A DNA stretch of 64,000 bases from Rhodobacteraceae bacterium M382. Lineage in GTDB: Bacteria > Pseudomonadota > Alphaproteobacteria > Rhodobacterales > Rhodobacteraceae. The notes under the pieces are model-generated. The model did no database searches and had not been told where the DNA came from. It was given only the letters and a program-made list of their open reading frames with translations. The translations under genes and the position numbers were made by a program. Positions within the stretch are counted from its first letter, which is position 1; each line of letters begins with the position of its first letter. The DNA is taken from positions 1,618,501 to 1,682,500 of the forward strand of contig CP081098.1 of assembly GCA_025141015.1 (NCBI GenBank). Reading direction: 5' to 3'. This document shows, piece by piece, positions 1-9,068 of this stretch.

Positions 1-257
1 TGGCGGGCGTCATCACTGGAAAATGTTTTGCCATTCTGACGCCCACATTGCTGATTGATGCGGTTGCCGAAGGCATGGCGCTAAAGATCCGAAGCCTGCC
101 GTTCGCCGGCTTCAAACGCTCGGTCCTGGTGATTGCCCGGTCCGGAGAATTGGGCGATATCCCCGAGCGGGTGGCCGCATCCTGTGCCGCGATGTTGCGC
201 CACCAATTTGAAACCCGGTTTCCGGACCTGCCGGAACAGATCACCTATCACTGCTAA
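1..257 (+). CDS. LysR-family transcriptional regulator, C-terminal fragment (gene starts before the window)
   Basis: The frame is open from base 3 to a TAA at 255-257, so only the last 84 or so residues are present. The residues read like the end of a LysR effector-binding domain: a short strand, then a segment resembling the '...RSLPFAGFKRSVLVIAR...' part of such domains, and a C-terminal helix. There is no helix-turn-helix because the N-terminus lies outside. It is co-directional with the methyltransferase gene 99 bases downstream and could be its regulator, but that is inference. The family call is fairly secure; the ligand is unknown. Confidence 0.6.
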   Translation, partial: AGVITGKCFAILTPTLLIDAVAEGMALKIRSLPFAGFKRSVLVIARSGELGDIPERVAASCAAMLRHQFETRFPDLPEQITYHC

Positions 258-356
258 TCCTTTGTATTAGTAATTGTGAACTTACCGGGTTTTCCTGTGC
301 AGCCCCGGTTTTCCCTGCCAATGATCCTGTCAGATCTGTGATTTTGGGAGGGCCGG

Positions 357-1889
357 ATGGCTCGGGATACAAACAAACGATCCGGGCGACGTGAACGGAT
401 GGCGGCCCGCAAGGCGGCGCAATCCCTGTCGGTGCCTTATACGCTGCGCAGGATCGGGCTGGTCAGCCTGATTGATGACGAGGCGATTACGATTATTGAA
501 CGCAATGCCGACCGGATCCTGGACGAGATTGGCATGGAGTTCCGGGGGGACCCGGAGACGCTGGAGCTGTTTGCCAAACACGGCGCGCGGGTCGATGGGG
601 AACGTGTGCGGTTTGACCCGGGTTGGTGCCGCGACAAGATCAAGACCGCACCACAGATGTTCACCCAACACGCCCGCAACCCGGCGCGTTCTGTGCAGAT
701 CGGTGGCAACGCGCAGGTCTACGCGCCCAGCTTTGGTTCGCCCTTTGTGCATGACATGGAGAGAGGGCGGCGCTATGCGACGCTGGAAGATTTCCAGAAT
801 ATCACCAGGATGCATCATCAGCTGGGTGCAGTGAATCACTCCGGTGGGGTTGTCGTTGAACCTGTGGATGTGCCCGTTGGGTTACGCCATTTGCATATGG
901 CGCACACGCATCTGACGATGAATGACAAGCCGTTCATGGGCGCGGTGACAGCCCCGGAACGGGCGCGCGACACGATCGAAATGTGCCGCATCGCCATGGG
1001 GCGTGACTTTGTTGATCAGAACTGTGTGCTCTATTCCGTGGTCAATACCAATGCACCGCTGGTGATGGATGAGACCATGCTGTGGGCGCTCAAGGAATAT
1101 GCCCAGGCGGGGCAATGTACAGTGGTGTCGCCCTTTGTTCTGGGAGGCGCAATGTCGCCGGTGTCGGTCGCGGCCACGTTGGCGCAGGTGCTGGCCGAGG
1201 TCATGGCCTCGGTCGCGTTAATCCAGCTGATCCGCCCCGGAGCCCCGGCCGCCTTTGGCACGTTCTTCTCTCCGATCAGTCTGAAAACCGGCGCGCCGAC
1301 CTTTGGCACACCCGAAGGCACGCAATTTCAGATGTGTGCTAAAACACTGGCCGACCGGTTGGGGCTTCCGTTCCATTCAGTGGGCGGGCTGACCGCGGCC
1401 AAGGTGCCCGATGCGCAGGCTGGTTATGAATCCCAGGCGCAATTGATGGGGGCCACCATGGCCGGGGTGAACTTTATCATCCACGCCACCGGGTGTCTCG
1501 AAGGGTTGCTGACCACAGGGTATGAGAAAATCGTCATGGACGCGGACCGGTGTTCGGCCATGCAACGGTTCACCCAAGGGGTGGATTTTTCCGAGGCCGC
1601 CCAGGCGATGGACGCGTTTTTCGAAGTCGAACCCGGAGGGCATTTTCTGGGGGCGACCCACACGCAGGAGAATTTTGAAACGGCCTTCTGGATGGGCGAT
1701 ATGTCCGACAACGGCACCTATGAACAATGGAACGCCGAAGGCGCGTTGTGGCAGCACGACCGGGCCAGTGCCCGGGTGAAGCAGCTTTTGGATGACTATC
1801 AGGCCCCGCCAATGGAGGCGGGCACACGCGACGCATTGGACGACTTTGTCGCCCGCAGAACTCATGAGATCGAGGGAGAAACCGCATGA
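357..1889 (+). CDS. MttB-superfamily (trimethylamine/betaine:corrinoid) methyltransferase, non-pyrrolysine type
   Basis: A 510-residue protein with the layout of the trimethylamine methyltransferase (MttB) superfamily: an N-terminal 'LRRIGLVSLIDDEAI..ILDEIGMEF' segment followed by a TIM-barrel-like body. Family members move a methyl group from a quaternary amine to a corrinoid protein. The frame has no internal TAG, so it is of the non-pyrrolysine type (as MtgB, MtpB, MtcB), whose substrates include glycine betaine, proline betaine and carnitine. The ATG at 357 follows a GGGAGG ribosome site. It overlaps the next aminotransferase gene by four bases and lies upstream of a betaine-type ABC importer, which suggests a quaternary ammonium substrate. 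No corrinoid protein gene is visible in the window. The exact substrate is unknown. Confidence 0.8.
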   Translation: MARDTNKRSGRRERMAARKAAQSLSVPYTLRRIGLVSLIDDEAITIIERNADRILDEIGMEFRGDPETLELFAKHGARVDGERVRFDPGWCRDKIKTAPQMFTQHARNPARSVQIGGNAQVYAPSFGSPFVHDMERGRRYATLEDFQNITRMHHQLGAVNHSGGVVVEPVDVPVGLRHLHMAHTHLTMNDKPFMGAVTAPERARDTIEMCRIAMGRDFVDQNCVLYSVVNTNAPLVMDETMLWALKEYAQAGQCTVVSPFVLGGAMSPVSVAATLAQVLAEVMASVALIQLIRPGAPAAFGTFFSPISLKTGAPTFGTPEGTQFQMCAKTLADRLGLPFHSVGGLTAAKVPDAQAGYESQAQLMGATMAGVNFIIHATGCLEGLLTTGYEKIVMDADRCSAMQRFTQGVDFSEAAQAMDAFFEVEPGGHFLGATHTQENFETAFWMGDMSDNGTYEQWNAEGALWQHDRASARVKQLLDDYQAPPMEAGTRDALDDFVARRTHEIEGETA

Positions 1890-3193
1890 CCCTGCACACC
1901 GATTGGACACTGAACGAAACCGCAGCGCGGCGCGATAATTTCTATGCCGCCAGCCAAAGCAAGTTTATCCCTTTCAAGGACCCGATGGTGTTCAAAAAAG
2001 GGTCGATGCAATACCTGTGGGACGTGGAGGGGCGTAAATACACCGACCTGTTGGGCATGAACGTCTGCATTTCTGTCGGGCACTCCCACCCCAAAGTGGT
2101 CGCCGCGGCGATGGCGCAGGCGCAGGAGCTGACCCATTGCACCACCATGTTCTATCATCCGGTCCCGGCCCATTTTGCCGAGGAACTGGCCGCGACCATG
2201 CCCAATCCCGATGGCGATATCGAATGGGTGGTGCATTTCACCAATTCCGGGTCCGAAGCGATTGACCTGGCGATGACGATGGCGCGGTCCTACACTGGTA
2301 ACCTGGATCTGCTGGCGCTGCGCACTGCCTATCACGGACCGACGGCGGCTGCGCAGTCGATCACCGGGATTTCCGGCTGGCGTCATCCGGGCATGCCCGG
2401 CAACGTCGCCTTTGTCGCCGAGCCGAACCAGTATCGCGGTATCTTTGGCGAGGGAGTTGATCCCTATCTGGACGAAGTTGAACGTACGATCAACACCGCC
2501 ACCACTGGCCGGATTGCTGGCATGTTCATCGAAAGCGTCCAAGGCTATGGCGGTATCATCGAGATGCCACATGGTTATATGTCCGGCGCCGCCGAACGGG
2601 TGCGCGCGGCGGGTGGCCTACTGATCGCGGACGAGGTTCAGGCAGGCTTTGGCCGTACCGGTGATCACATGTGGGGGTTTGAGCGCGACGGGGTGATCCC
2701 GGACATCGTGGTCATGGCCAAAGGTATCGGGAACGGCTTCCCTTTGGGGGCCGTCGTGGCACGCAAACATATCGCAGCACCCATGGCAGAGAAGTTCATG
2801 TTCCACACCTATGGAGCCAATCCGACCTCCTGCGCGGCAGGGCGGGCCGTGTTGCAGGTGATTAAGGAGGATAACGTGCAGGAAAACGCCCGCACGGTTG
2901 GGGCGGCGCTGTTGGAGCGGCTCAGGGCTTTGAAACACAAGCACGAGGCCATTGGTGATGTTCGGGGCAGAGGGTTGATGCTGGCCATTGAAATGGTCAA
3001 GGACCGCAAGACCAAGGAACCAGACCCGCAAACCACGGCCGCCGTGTTCGAAGCCTGTCGCGACAGCGGCCTGATCCTGTCCAAATCCGGCGCTTTCCAG
3101 TCCTGTTTGCGGATGGTGCCACCGATGTGCCTGTCGCTTCTGGACGTGGATCAGGTCCATGACGGCCTGGATCGGGCTTTCTCCTCTCTCTGA
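1886..3193 (+). CDS. Class III PLP-dependent aminotransferase (AGXT2/omega-transaminase-like)
   Basis: A 435-residue class III aminotransferase. Visible hallmarks are 'HFTNSGSEAIDLAM' (PLP phosphate binding, about residues 127-140), 'LLIADEVQAGFGRTG' (cofactor-ring Asp, about 247-261) and 'MAKGIGNGFPLGAV', whose Lys279 should form the PLP Schiff base. It resembles alanine-glyoxylate aminotransferase 2-type enzymes. The ATG overlaps the TGA of the methyltransferase gene (ATGA), so the two are translationally coupled and probably act on the same catabolic route, for example an amino or keto acid produced after demethylation. A terminator follows at 3248. The amino donor and acceptor cannot be read from the sequence. 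Confidence 0.85.
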   Translation: MTLHTDWTLNETAARRDNFYAASQSKFIPFKDPMVFKKGSMQYLWDVEGRKYTDLLGMNVCISVGHSHPKVVAAAMAQAQELTHCTTMFYHPVPAHFAEELAATMPNPDGDIEWVVHFTNSGSEAIDLAMTMARSYTGNLDLLALRTAYHGPTAAAQSITGISGWRHPGMPGNVAFVAEPNQYRGIFGEGVDPYLDEVERTINTATTGRIAGMFIESVQGYGGIIEMPHGYMSGAAERVRAAGGLLIADEVQAGFGRTGDHMWGFERDGVIPDIVVMAKGIGNGFPLGAVVARKHIAAPMAEKFMFHTYGANPTSCAAGRAVLQVIKEDNVQENARTVGAALLERLRALKHKHEAIGDVRGRGLMLAIEMVKDRKTKEPDPQTTAAVFEACRDSGLILSKSGAFQSCLRMVPPMCLSLLDVDQVHDGLDRAFSSL

Positions 3194-3615
3194 TCAGGGG
3201 ACTCCCAGGTCTGACGCCAGTGTCTCCAGTGCCTTTTGGCATCTATGCCCCCGCAATGTGTCATGGAACCATTACGGGGGTTTTACGTTGGGCGGGCATA
3301 ACACAGAGGGGCGCGCGCCGGTTCGGGGTGCTTCTGATGGATAAAATCAGAATGGATTCTCGTAGGATCGGAAGGAACGGCCCAAGGTGAAATGGTCAGT
3401 CAAAAACTTAAACGATTGTACAGTCAACATAAATCAGACTTTCACATCAGGGGGTTGACCGTTGCGGCTGCTGCGCGCAGCATAAGGCAGAACTTGCGAT
3501 GTTGAATGCGTTGCGCGGCCTGGGGCGTGGACAGGGGGCCAAATTGGACCCGATCCCCGGCTGATACTGTGCCGAGTTCCAAAAAATAATGAATACCAAT
3601 CTGGGAGAAGATGAA
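3194..3615. other. Intergenic region between the aminotransferase and proX genes
   Basis: A 422-base stretch without a supportable gene. It contains a strong intrinsic terminator near its start (3248-3285) and must hold the promoter of the ABC transporter operon. A TTGACC at 3455-3460 is a possible -35 element, but I see no convincing -10 at standard spacing. The sequence around 3410-3445 is AT-rich and could be a regulator site; nothing more specific can be supported. Confidence 0.5.
3248..3285 (+). terminator. Intrinsic terminator after the mttB-like/aminotransferase operon
   Basis: CCCCCGCAATG at 3248-3258 pairs with CATTACGGGGG at 3270-3280 (10 of 11 pairs) and is followed by TTTT. It lies 55 bases after the aminotransferase stop codon and separates that operon from the ABC importer. 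Confidence 0.8.
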
Positions 3616-4575
3616 ATGAAAATGAAGGGTTTTGGCGTCGCACTGGGTGCGTTGGGCATGATTGCAGGCGCGGCTCAGGCAGCTGAGATGGGAGCCGTGG
3701 ACAAGCCGATCAAGCTGGCCATCAACGAATGGACCGGTCAGCATGTTTCGACCCATGTGGCGGGCGAGATGCTCAAGGCTGCTGGATATCAGGTGGAATA
3801 TGTGACCGCCGGTTACATGAATATGTATCAGGCGATGGCCGATGGCGAATTGCACGGCGCGATGGAGATCTGGTCTTCGAACGTGTCTGATGATTATGCC
3901 AAAAAGGTCGAAGGTGGTGGTGTGGCCGAGCTGGGAGATCTGGGGCTGGATGCCAAGGAAGGCATCGCGTACCCGGCCCATGTTGGCGAAATGTGTCCGG
4001 GTTTGCCCGCGTGGGAAGCGTTGAAAGACTGTGCCCAGGTGTTTGCCTCGGCTGAAACCATCCCGATGGGGCGTTTGGTGGATTACCCGGCGGACTGGGG
4101 TACACCGGGCGCGGACCGTATGACCGGTCTGGACCTGCCGATCAAGGCGATCCCGGCTGGGTCCGAAGGGGCGCTGATTGCCGAATTGCGGGCGTCGACC
4201 GAACGCAAGACGCCGCTGTTGATCACCTTCTGGCAGCCGCATTGGGCGATGTCGGCCTATGATGTGCAATTTGTTGATCTGCCCGTTGGCGAAGACGCCT
4301 GCTTTAATGATCCGGCCTGGGGACCGAACCCCAATGCGGTCAATGACTGCGATTTCGCCCCAAGCCGTATCTTCAAGGCGGGATGGTCCGGGATGGCCGA
4401 CACCTGGCCCGCGGCCCATGAAATCCTGACCAACTATCAGCTGGACGTGGCCGATCAGCAGCCCATGATGGGCGCAATCGACGTGGACGGCGGTTCGGTC
4501 GAGGAGGTTGTCGCCAAATGGATGGCTGACAACGAAGGTAAATGGCGCCCCGTCGTCGACGCAGCCACCAACTGA
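3616..4575 (+). CDS. proX: Periplasmic substrate-binding protein of a glycine betaine-type ABC importer
   Basis: A 319-residue OpuAC/ProX-type binding protein. I start it at ATG 3616, which has GGGAGAAG just upstream and begins a clear Sec signal peptide (MKMKGFGVALGALG..AQA, cleavage about residue 23); an in-frame ATG at 3589 has neither. The mature part begins 'KPIKLAINEWTGQHV' and has several Trp/Tyr residues of the sort that form the aromatic cage around quaternary ammonium or sulfonium groups. It is the first gene of proX-proV-proW with an 8-base gap to proV. The ligand may be glycine betaine, proline betaine, choline or DMSP; sequence alone does not decide. Confidence 0.85.
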   Translation: MKMKGFGVALGALGMIAGAAQAAEMGAVDKPIKLAINEWTGQHVSTHVAGEMLKAAGYQVEYVTAGYMNMYQAMADGELHGAMEIWSSNVSDDYAKKVEGGGVAELGDLGLDAKEGIAYPAHVGEMCPGLPAWEALKDCAQVFASAETIPMGRLVDYPADWGTPGADRMTGLDLPIKAIPAGSEGALIAELRASTERKTPLLITFWQPHWAMSAYDVQFVDLPVGEDACFNDPAWGPNPNAVNDCDFAPSRIFKAGWSGMADTWPAAHEILTNYQLDVADQQPMMGAIDVDGGSVEEVVAKWMADNEGKWRPVVDAATN

Positions 4576-4583
4576 GCTGACAC

Positions 4584-5651
4584 GTGAGCACAGGTAACAG
4601 GCCTGCCAACACGCCCGCGATTTCCTGCCAGAATGTCTGGCAGGTTTTCGGGCCGGGCGCTGAAACGGCCCTGACCGATGCATTGGCTCGGTCAGGGGAT
4701 GACCCGGGAGCGGCGGAACAGGAATTGCGCGACAAGGGATTGATCCCTGCAGTTCAGGACGCAAATTTCGAAGTCCACGAAGGCGAGCTGTTCGTGATCA
4801 TGGGCCTCAGCGGGTCGGGAAAATCAACGTTGATCCGCTGTATCTCGCATCTGCTGCATGCCACGGGTGGGGAAATCCGCATTGACGGCGAAAACATCGT
4901 CGAGGCCAGCAAGGCCCGGCTGATCGAACTGAGGCGCAAAAAGCTGGGTATGGTATTTCAGCATTTTGGCCTGTTCCCGCATATGACCGTATTGGACAAC
5001 GTCGCCTATCCGCTGCGGGTGCAAGGAAAGAAGAAAGCCGACCGTCACGCCAAGGCGCGGGAGGTGATTGAATTGGTGGGCCTTGAGGGGCGCGAACACC
5101 ATTACCCGCGTGAATTGTCCGGTGGACAGCGGCAGCGGGTCGGGATTGCCCGGTCGCTGGTGGCGGATTGTTCGGTTTGGTTTCTGGACGAACCGTTTTC
5201 GGCGCTGGATCCGCTGATCCGGCGACAATTGCAGGATGAATTCCTGCAAATTCAGGACAAGCTAAAAACCACCATTGTTTTCATCACGCATGACATCAAC
5301 GAAGCGCTGAAATTGGCAGACCGCATTGCCATCATGCGCGACGGCAAGATTGTACAAATTGGTACGCCTGCCGATATCGTGCTGAATCCGGTGGATGACT
5401 ATGTGCGCGAGTTCTCCAAAGATGTGGCCAAGGGCCAACATGCCCATGTGGTTTCGGTCATGCGGACCGAAGGGGACCTGAGCCACGGGCCGGATGATCC
5501 GGGCCTGCTTCAGGGTATGACTCTGGATGCAGCGCTTGCCCGGTGTATGGATCTGTATGAACCAGTGCCGGTGCGCGATGCCGGCGGACAGGTGGTCGGG
5601 GTGGTGAACCCCGCCGATCTCGCCGCCGCGTTGCAGGTCGAAACACCATGA
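4584..5651 (+). CDS. proV: ATP-binding subunit of the glycine betaine-type ABC importer
   Basis: A 355-residue ABC ATPase that powers import of the ligand bound by the preceding ProX-like protein. Walker A is GLSGSGKST (about residues 74-82), the signature is LSGGQRQRVGIARSL (about 178-192), and Walker B is VWFLDEPFSAL just after. The N-terminal extension before Walker A, containing 'CQNVWQVFGPGAE', is typical of ProV/OpuAA. The last 60 or so residues look like a single weak CBS-type segment, as in osmotically gated members. It starts at GTG 4584, and its stop overlaps the permease start (ATGA at 5648). Confidence 0.9.
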   Translation: MSTGNRPANTPAISCQNVWQVFGPGAETALTDALARSGDDPGAAEQELRDKGLIPAVQDANFEVHEGELFVIMGLSGSGKSTLIRCISHLLHATGGEIRIDGENIVEASKARLIELRRKKLGMVFQHFGLFPHMTVLDNVAYPLRVQGKKKADRHAKAREVIELVGLEGREHHYPRELSGGQRQRVGIARSLVADCSVWFLDEPFSALDPLIRRQLQDEFLQIQDKLKTTIVFITHDINEALKLADRIAIMRDGKIVQIGTPADIVLNPVDDYVREFSKDVAKGQHAHVVSVMRTEGDLSHGPDDPGLLQGMTLDAALARCMDLYEPVPVRDAGGQVVGVVNPADLAAALQVETP

Positions 5652-7687
5652 CAGGTGGTTTGACCAAAGGTGCGCTGGCGGCATTGATCACCTTGGCTGT
5701 TGCCGTCCTGTGTCTGGTGCTGGAAAACGCAGCGCCCTGGGTGGTGACCTGGCCCCAGGCCTGGGTTCTGCCTGCGACCGAATGGGTGGGGGCGGGGCTG
5801 ACCTGGTTTCTGGAGGCCGTGAAGCCGGCGGCGCGCGCCTTTTCCGCAGTAATGTTCTATCCGATGGACTGGGCCAACTGGGTGCTGACAGCAGCGCCCT
5901 GGCCGCTGGTCATCGGGGCCACGACCGCCTTGGGCTGGATCCTGGGGGGCACCGCTATGGCGGCGCTGGGTCTGGTAGGGCTGAGTTTTGTTCTCGCTTC
6001 GGGGTATTGGATCGAGAGCATGAATACGCTGGCGCTGGTCGCGGTTTCGGTGCCTTTGGCGTTGACAATCGGCGGTGCGATCGGTGTGCTGGCCAATGAA
6101 TATCCACGGATCAAGAACGCCGTGCAGGCGTTGTTGGACATCATGCAGACCGTGCCGACATTTGCCTATCTCACACCGTTGTTGCTGTTGTTCGGCTTTG
6201 GCCCGGTGGTTGGGCTGATCGCTTCGGCGATCTATGCCGCGCCCCCGATGGCGCGCAATGTATTGTTGGGATTGGAGCGGGTCGAACCCGAGATCAAGGA
6301 AGCTGCGATCATGGCCGGAGGGACCCGGTTGCAGCAGCTGTTTCAGGTCGAAATACCGTCCGCTTCGACCCAGATCATGGTGGGCGTCAACCAATGTCTG
6401 ATGGCGGCGTTGTCGATGGTGATCATCGCTGCTGTTATCGGTGGGTTTAATGACATCGGCTGGGAAGTTTTGTTGACCATGCGCAAGGCCCAATTCGGGC
6501 AAAGCCTGTTGGCCGGGATGGTCGTCGTCGTTTTCGCCGTGGTCATCGACCGGATGAGCGCGACCTTGGCCAAGGATCGGCGTCAGAGCTATGACAAGCG
6601 GGTTGCGATTGGTGTGCTGGCGCTGGGCGTCGCTGTCTCGCTGATCTTTTGGGCGCGCTTGCCGGATCCGGCAGGCTTTACCCTGTTACAGCCGGTGGCG
6701 GATGGCGTGGATTATGGGCTGACTGCCTTTACCCGGGCCAACGGCGATTGGTTGGCCAGCTTCAAGAACAATTTCCTGTTCTATGGGTTGCTGCCGCTGA
6801 GGATCGGTCTGGACCAGGCGGTGTTGCCCTTTACCTGGGGATTTCAGTGGACCACACAGATGAGCCTGATGCTGTTTGCGGCTGCGGCTGCTGGTGGGAT
6901 CGTGCTGGGGCTGCGCGGGCGCATGACCCAAGGGGCGCTGCTGTGTATCGGTGCCATTGTTCTGGAAACCGGGATTGCCAATCTGCCCTGGCCCTTTGTC
7001 CTGGTGGGCACCGGGTTGTTGGGCTGGGTGTCGGGCGGGCGCAAGTTGGCCATTGTTTCGGTTCTGTTGCTGGGCACCATCCTGTTGTCGGGGCTGTGGG
7101 AACGGGCGCTGTTGTCCTTGTACCTGAGCGGCGCGGCAGTGTTTGCCTGCGCGGTTCTGGGCGGTGGTATCGGGTTGATGAGCGCGCTCAGCCCCATGGT
7201 GTGGCGGGTGGTGCAGCCGATCTGTGACATGTTGCAGACCATCCCGTTGTTTGTGTTCCTGATTCCGGTTCTGATGGTGTTCCAGATTGGCGAGTTTTCT
7301 GCCTTTCTGGCGATCATCGCTTATGCCATCGTGCCGATGATCCGATATACGCGCCACGGGCTGACTGAAACTCCGGCTGAAATGCTGGAGGCTGCCACCG
7401 CCAGCGGGGCGACCGAATGGCAGATCCTGCGTGATGTGCGCGCGCCTTATGCGGCCCCGACCATCCTGTTGGGGCTGAACCAGACCATTCTCTATGCCTT
7501 TGCAATGCTGGTGATTGCGGCGTTGATCGGGACCACCGGATTGGGCCAGTCGATCTATCTGGCGCTGGGCAAGGCCGACGTTGGGTTGGGCATCTCTGCT
7601 GGGGCGGCGATGGCTATTCTGGCACTGATTGCGGATCGGATGGTACAGGGGTTTGCCGAAGAACGCCGCCGCGCATTGGGTCTGTGA
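5648..7687 (+). CDS. proW: Double-length ABC permease of the glycine betaine-type importer (two fused permease domains)
   Basis: A 679-residue, very hydrophobic membrane protein, about twice the usual ProW length. It holds two permease domains in tandem, each with the cytoplasmic EAA loop that contacts the ATPase: 'EIKEAAIMAGGTRLQQL' near residue 218 and 'EMLEAATASGATEWQIL' near residue 580. Each is preceded by the paired 'DIMQTVPTFAYLTPLLLLFGFG' or 'DMLQTIPLFVFLIPVLMVFQIG' segment. One polypeptide could therefore form the whole transmembrane pore. It is translationally coupled to proV and ends the operon. Confidence 0.88.
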   Translation: MTGGLTKGALAALITLAVAVLCLVLENAAPWVVTWPQAWVLPATEWVGAGLTWFLEAVKPAARAFSAVMFYPMDWANWVLTAAPWPLVIGATTALGWILGGTAMAALGLVGLSFVLASGYWIESMNTLALVAVSVPLALTIGGAIGVLANEYPRIKNAVQALLDIMQTVPTFAYLTPLLLLFGFGPVVGLIASAIYAAPPMARNVLLGLERVEPEIKEAAIMAGGTRLQQLFQVEIPSASTQIMVGVNQCLMAALSMVIIAAVIGGFNDIGWEVLLTMRKAQFGQSLLAGMVVVVFAVVIDRMSATLAKDRRQSYDKRVAIGVLALGVAVSLIFWARLPDPAGFTLLQPVADGVDYGLTAFTRANGDWLASFKNNFLFYGLLPLRIGLDQAVLPFTWGFQWTTQMSLMLFAAAAAGGIVLGLRGRMTQGALLCIGAIVLETGIANLPWPFVLVGTGLLGWVSGGRKLAIVSVLLLGTILLSGLWERALLSLYLSGAAVFACAVLGGGIGLMSALSPMVWRVVQPICDMLQTIPLFVFLIPVLMVFQIGEFSAFLAIIAYAIVPMIRYTRHGLTETPAEMLEAATASGATEWQILRDVRAPYAAPTILLGLNQTILYAFAMLVIAALIGTTGLGQSIYLALGKADVGLGISAGAAMAILALIADRMVQGFAEERRRALGL

Positions 7688-7803
7688 AACCCGCCTGAAA
7701 CAACCCCGGTATGCGCCGCCTGTGGTGTGTACCGGGCCACCTTGCCAACCCTCGCAATCCAACAGATGATGTGCGCCAACACACGGCGATCAAAGAGGCA
7801 GAG

Positions 7804-8466
7804 ATGGGCGGTTGGGGTGAATTCGGGGCGGCCATGGTCGTCTTTTTGCTGAGTCACGCGATCCCGGTGCGCCCGCCTGTGCGGCCCTGGTTGGTGGCCC
7901 GAATGGGGTTGGTGCCCTATCTGGTCTGTTATTCGATCCTGTCCATCGGTGTGTTGATTTGGTTGGTATTGGCCGCGCGCTATGCGCCCTATATTCAGGT
8001 GCTACCTGATTGGGAGGGCTGGCGTTGGGCTCCGGTGCTGATCATGCCGCTGGTTTGCTGGTTGGCGGTGGCTGGTCTCGGCACATCCAACCCGCTTAGT
8101 TTTGGTGGCATGAAGCGCGGCGAATTCGACCGTGAAAATCCCGGAGTTCTTGGGTTTACCCGGCACCCGTTGCCAATGGCGCTGGCCCTATGGTCCGGCG
8201 CGCATCTGTTGGCCAAGGGCGACCTGGCCCATGTGATCCTGTTTGGGGTTTTTGCGGGGTTTGCGGTGATGGCGATGAAAATGCTGGATCTGCGCAAACA
8301 GCGTTTGATGGGGGTCGGGGCCTGGCAGGACTTGGCCTGCAACACATCGCTGTTCAATCCTGCGGCGCTGCGGCCGCGTCTGTGGCAGGTGGCGGCGGCC
8401 ATCGCCATCTTTGTCGTGTTGTTTCACCTGCACCTGCCAATCATCGGGTTTTCACCCTTACCCTGA
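7804..8466 (+). CDS. NnrU-family membrane protein
   Basis: A 220-residue integral membrane protein of the NnrU family, with several hydrophobic segments and the typical 'NPLSFGG....GVLGFTRHPLPMALALW' stretch (about residues 97-127). NnrU proteins were first seen beside nitric-oxide reductase genes; their biochemical role is not settled, and some relatives act in isoprenoid or carotenoid metabolism. I start at ATG 7804, preceded by AGAGGCAG, rather than the in-frame ATG at 7711, because the N-terminal extension is not hydrophobic and looks non-coding. No denitrification genes are near. Confidence 0.8.
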   Translation: MGGWGEFGAAMVVFLLSHAIPVRPPVRPWLVARMGLVPYLVCYSILSIGVLIWLVLAARYAPYIQVLPDWEGWRWAPVLIMPLVCWLAVAGLGTSNPLSFGGMKRGEFDRENPGVLGFTRHPLPMALALWSGAHLLAKGDLAHVILFGVFAGFAVMAMKMLDLRKQRLMGVGAWQDLACNTSLFNPAALRPRLWQVAAAIAIFVVLFHLHLPIIGFSPLP

Positions 8467-8552
8467 GAAGGGGGGCTTTGCTTTGTTCAAATCCTGCTTA
8501 TGTTCTGCTGTGATACTCCGAGCCCATCCAACAACACACGAGAGACCCTGAG

Positions 8553-9068
8553 ATGAACCTGGCCTATGTTATGACCACCGAACGCGGTGCCACCGACCGG
8601 TTGCTCAGCGGATTTGCCGCACAACTGACACAGCAGGGGGTGCGCTGTGTTGGCATCGTGCAGACCAACACCGAATGCGCAGATGACCGGCTGTGTGATA
8701 TGGATGTGCAGGTGCTGCCGGATGGCAAGGTGTTTCGTATTTCTCAAACCTTGGGCCCCGGGTCCAAGGGATGCCGGCTGGACCCTGCCGCGCTGGAAGA
8801 GGCGGTCGGGCTGGTCACGCAATCGCTGGCCGGGGTGCCAGCGCCGGATCTTCTGATCGTCAACAAATTCGGCAAACACGAGGCCGACGGGCGCGGTATG
8901 CGACCAGTCATCGGCGAGGCCATGGCCCGCGGGATCCCGGTCCTGACCGGGGTCAACCGCCTGAATCGCGAACGCTTTGAGGATTACTGCGAGGGAATGG
9001 CTGTGGCGCTCGACCCCACGGTCGAGGCGTTGGAGAGCTGGTTGGATGGGGTTCGGGCCAAACCCTGA
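8553..9068 (+). CDS. DUF2478 family protein
   Basis: A 171-residue soluble protein of the DUF2478 family, beginning 'MNLAYVMTTERGATDRLLSGFA' and containing 'PDLLIVNKFGKHEADGRGM' (about residues 103-121). DUF2478 genes often sit near molybdate-uptake or molybdoenzyme genes and have a P-loop-like fold, but the canonical Walker A is degenerate here. GAGAGACCC precedes the ATG. It lies 86 bases after the nnrU-like gene. No molybdenum gene is visible nearby, so the role stays unknown. Confidence 0.65.
   Translation: MNLAYVMTTERGATDRLLSGFAAQLTQQGVRCVGIVQTNTECADDRLCDMDVQVLPDGKVFRISQTLGPGSKGCRLDPAALEEAVGLVTQSLAGVPAPDLLIVNKFGKHEADGRGMRPVIGEAMARGIPVLTGVNRLNRERFEDYCEGMAVALDPTVEALESWLDGVRAKP

Noticed and set aside
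357-1889. Pyrrolysine (amber read-through) in the MttB-like gene
   Set aside because: The frame is uninterrupted with no in-frame TAG, so it belongs to the non-pyrrolysine group.
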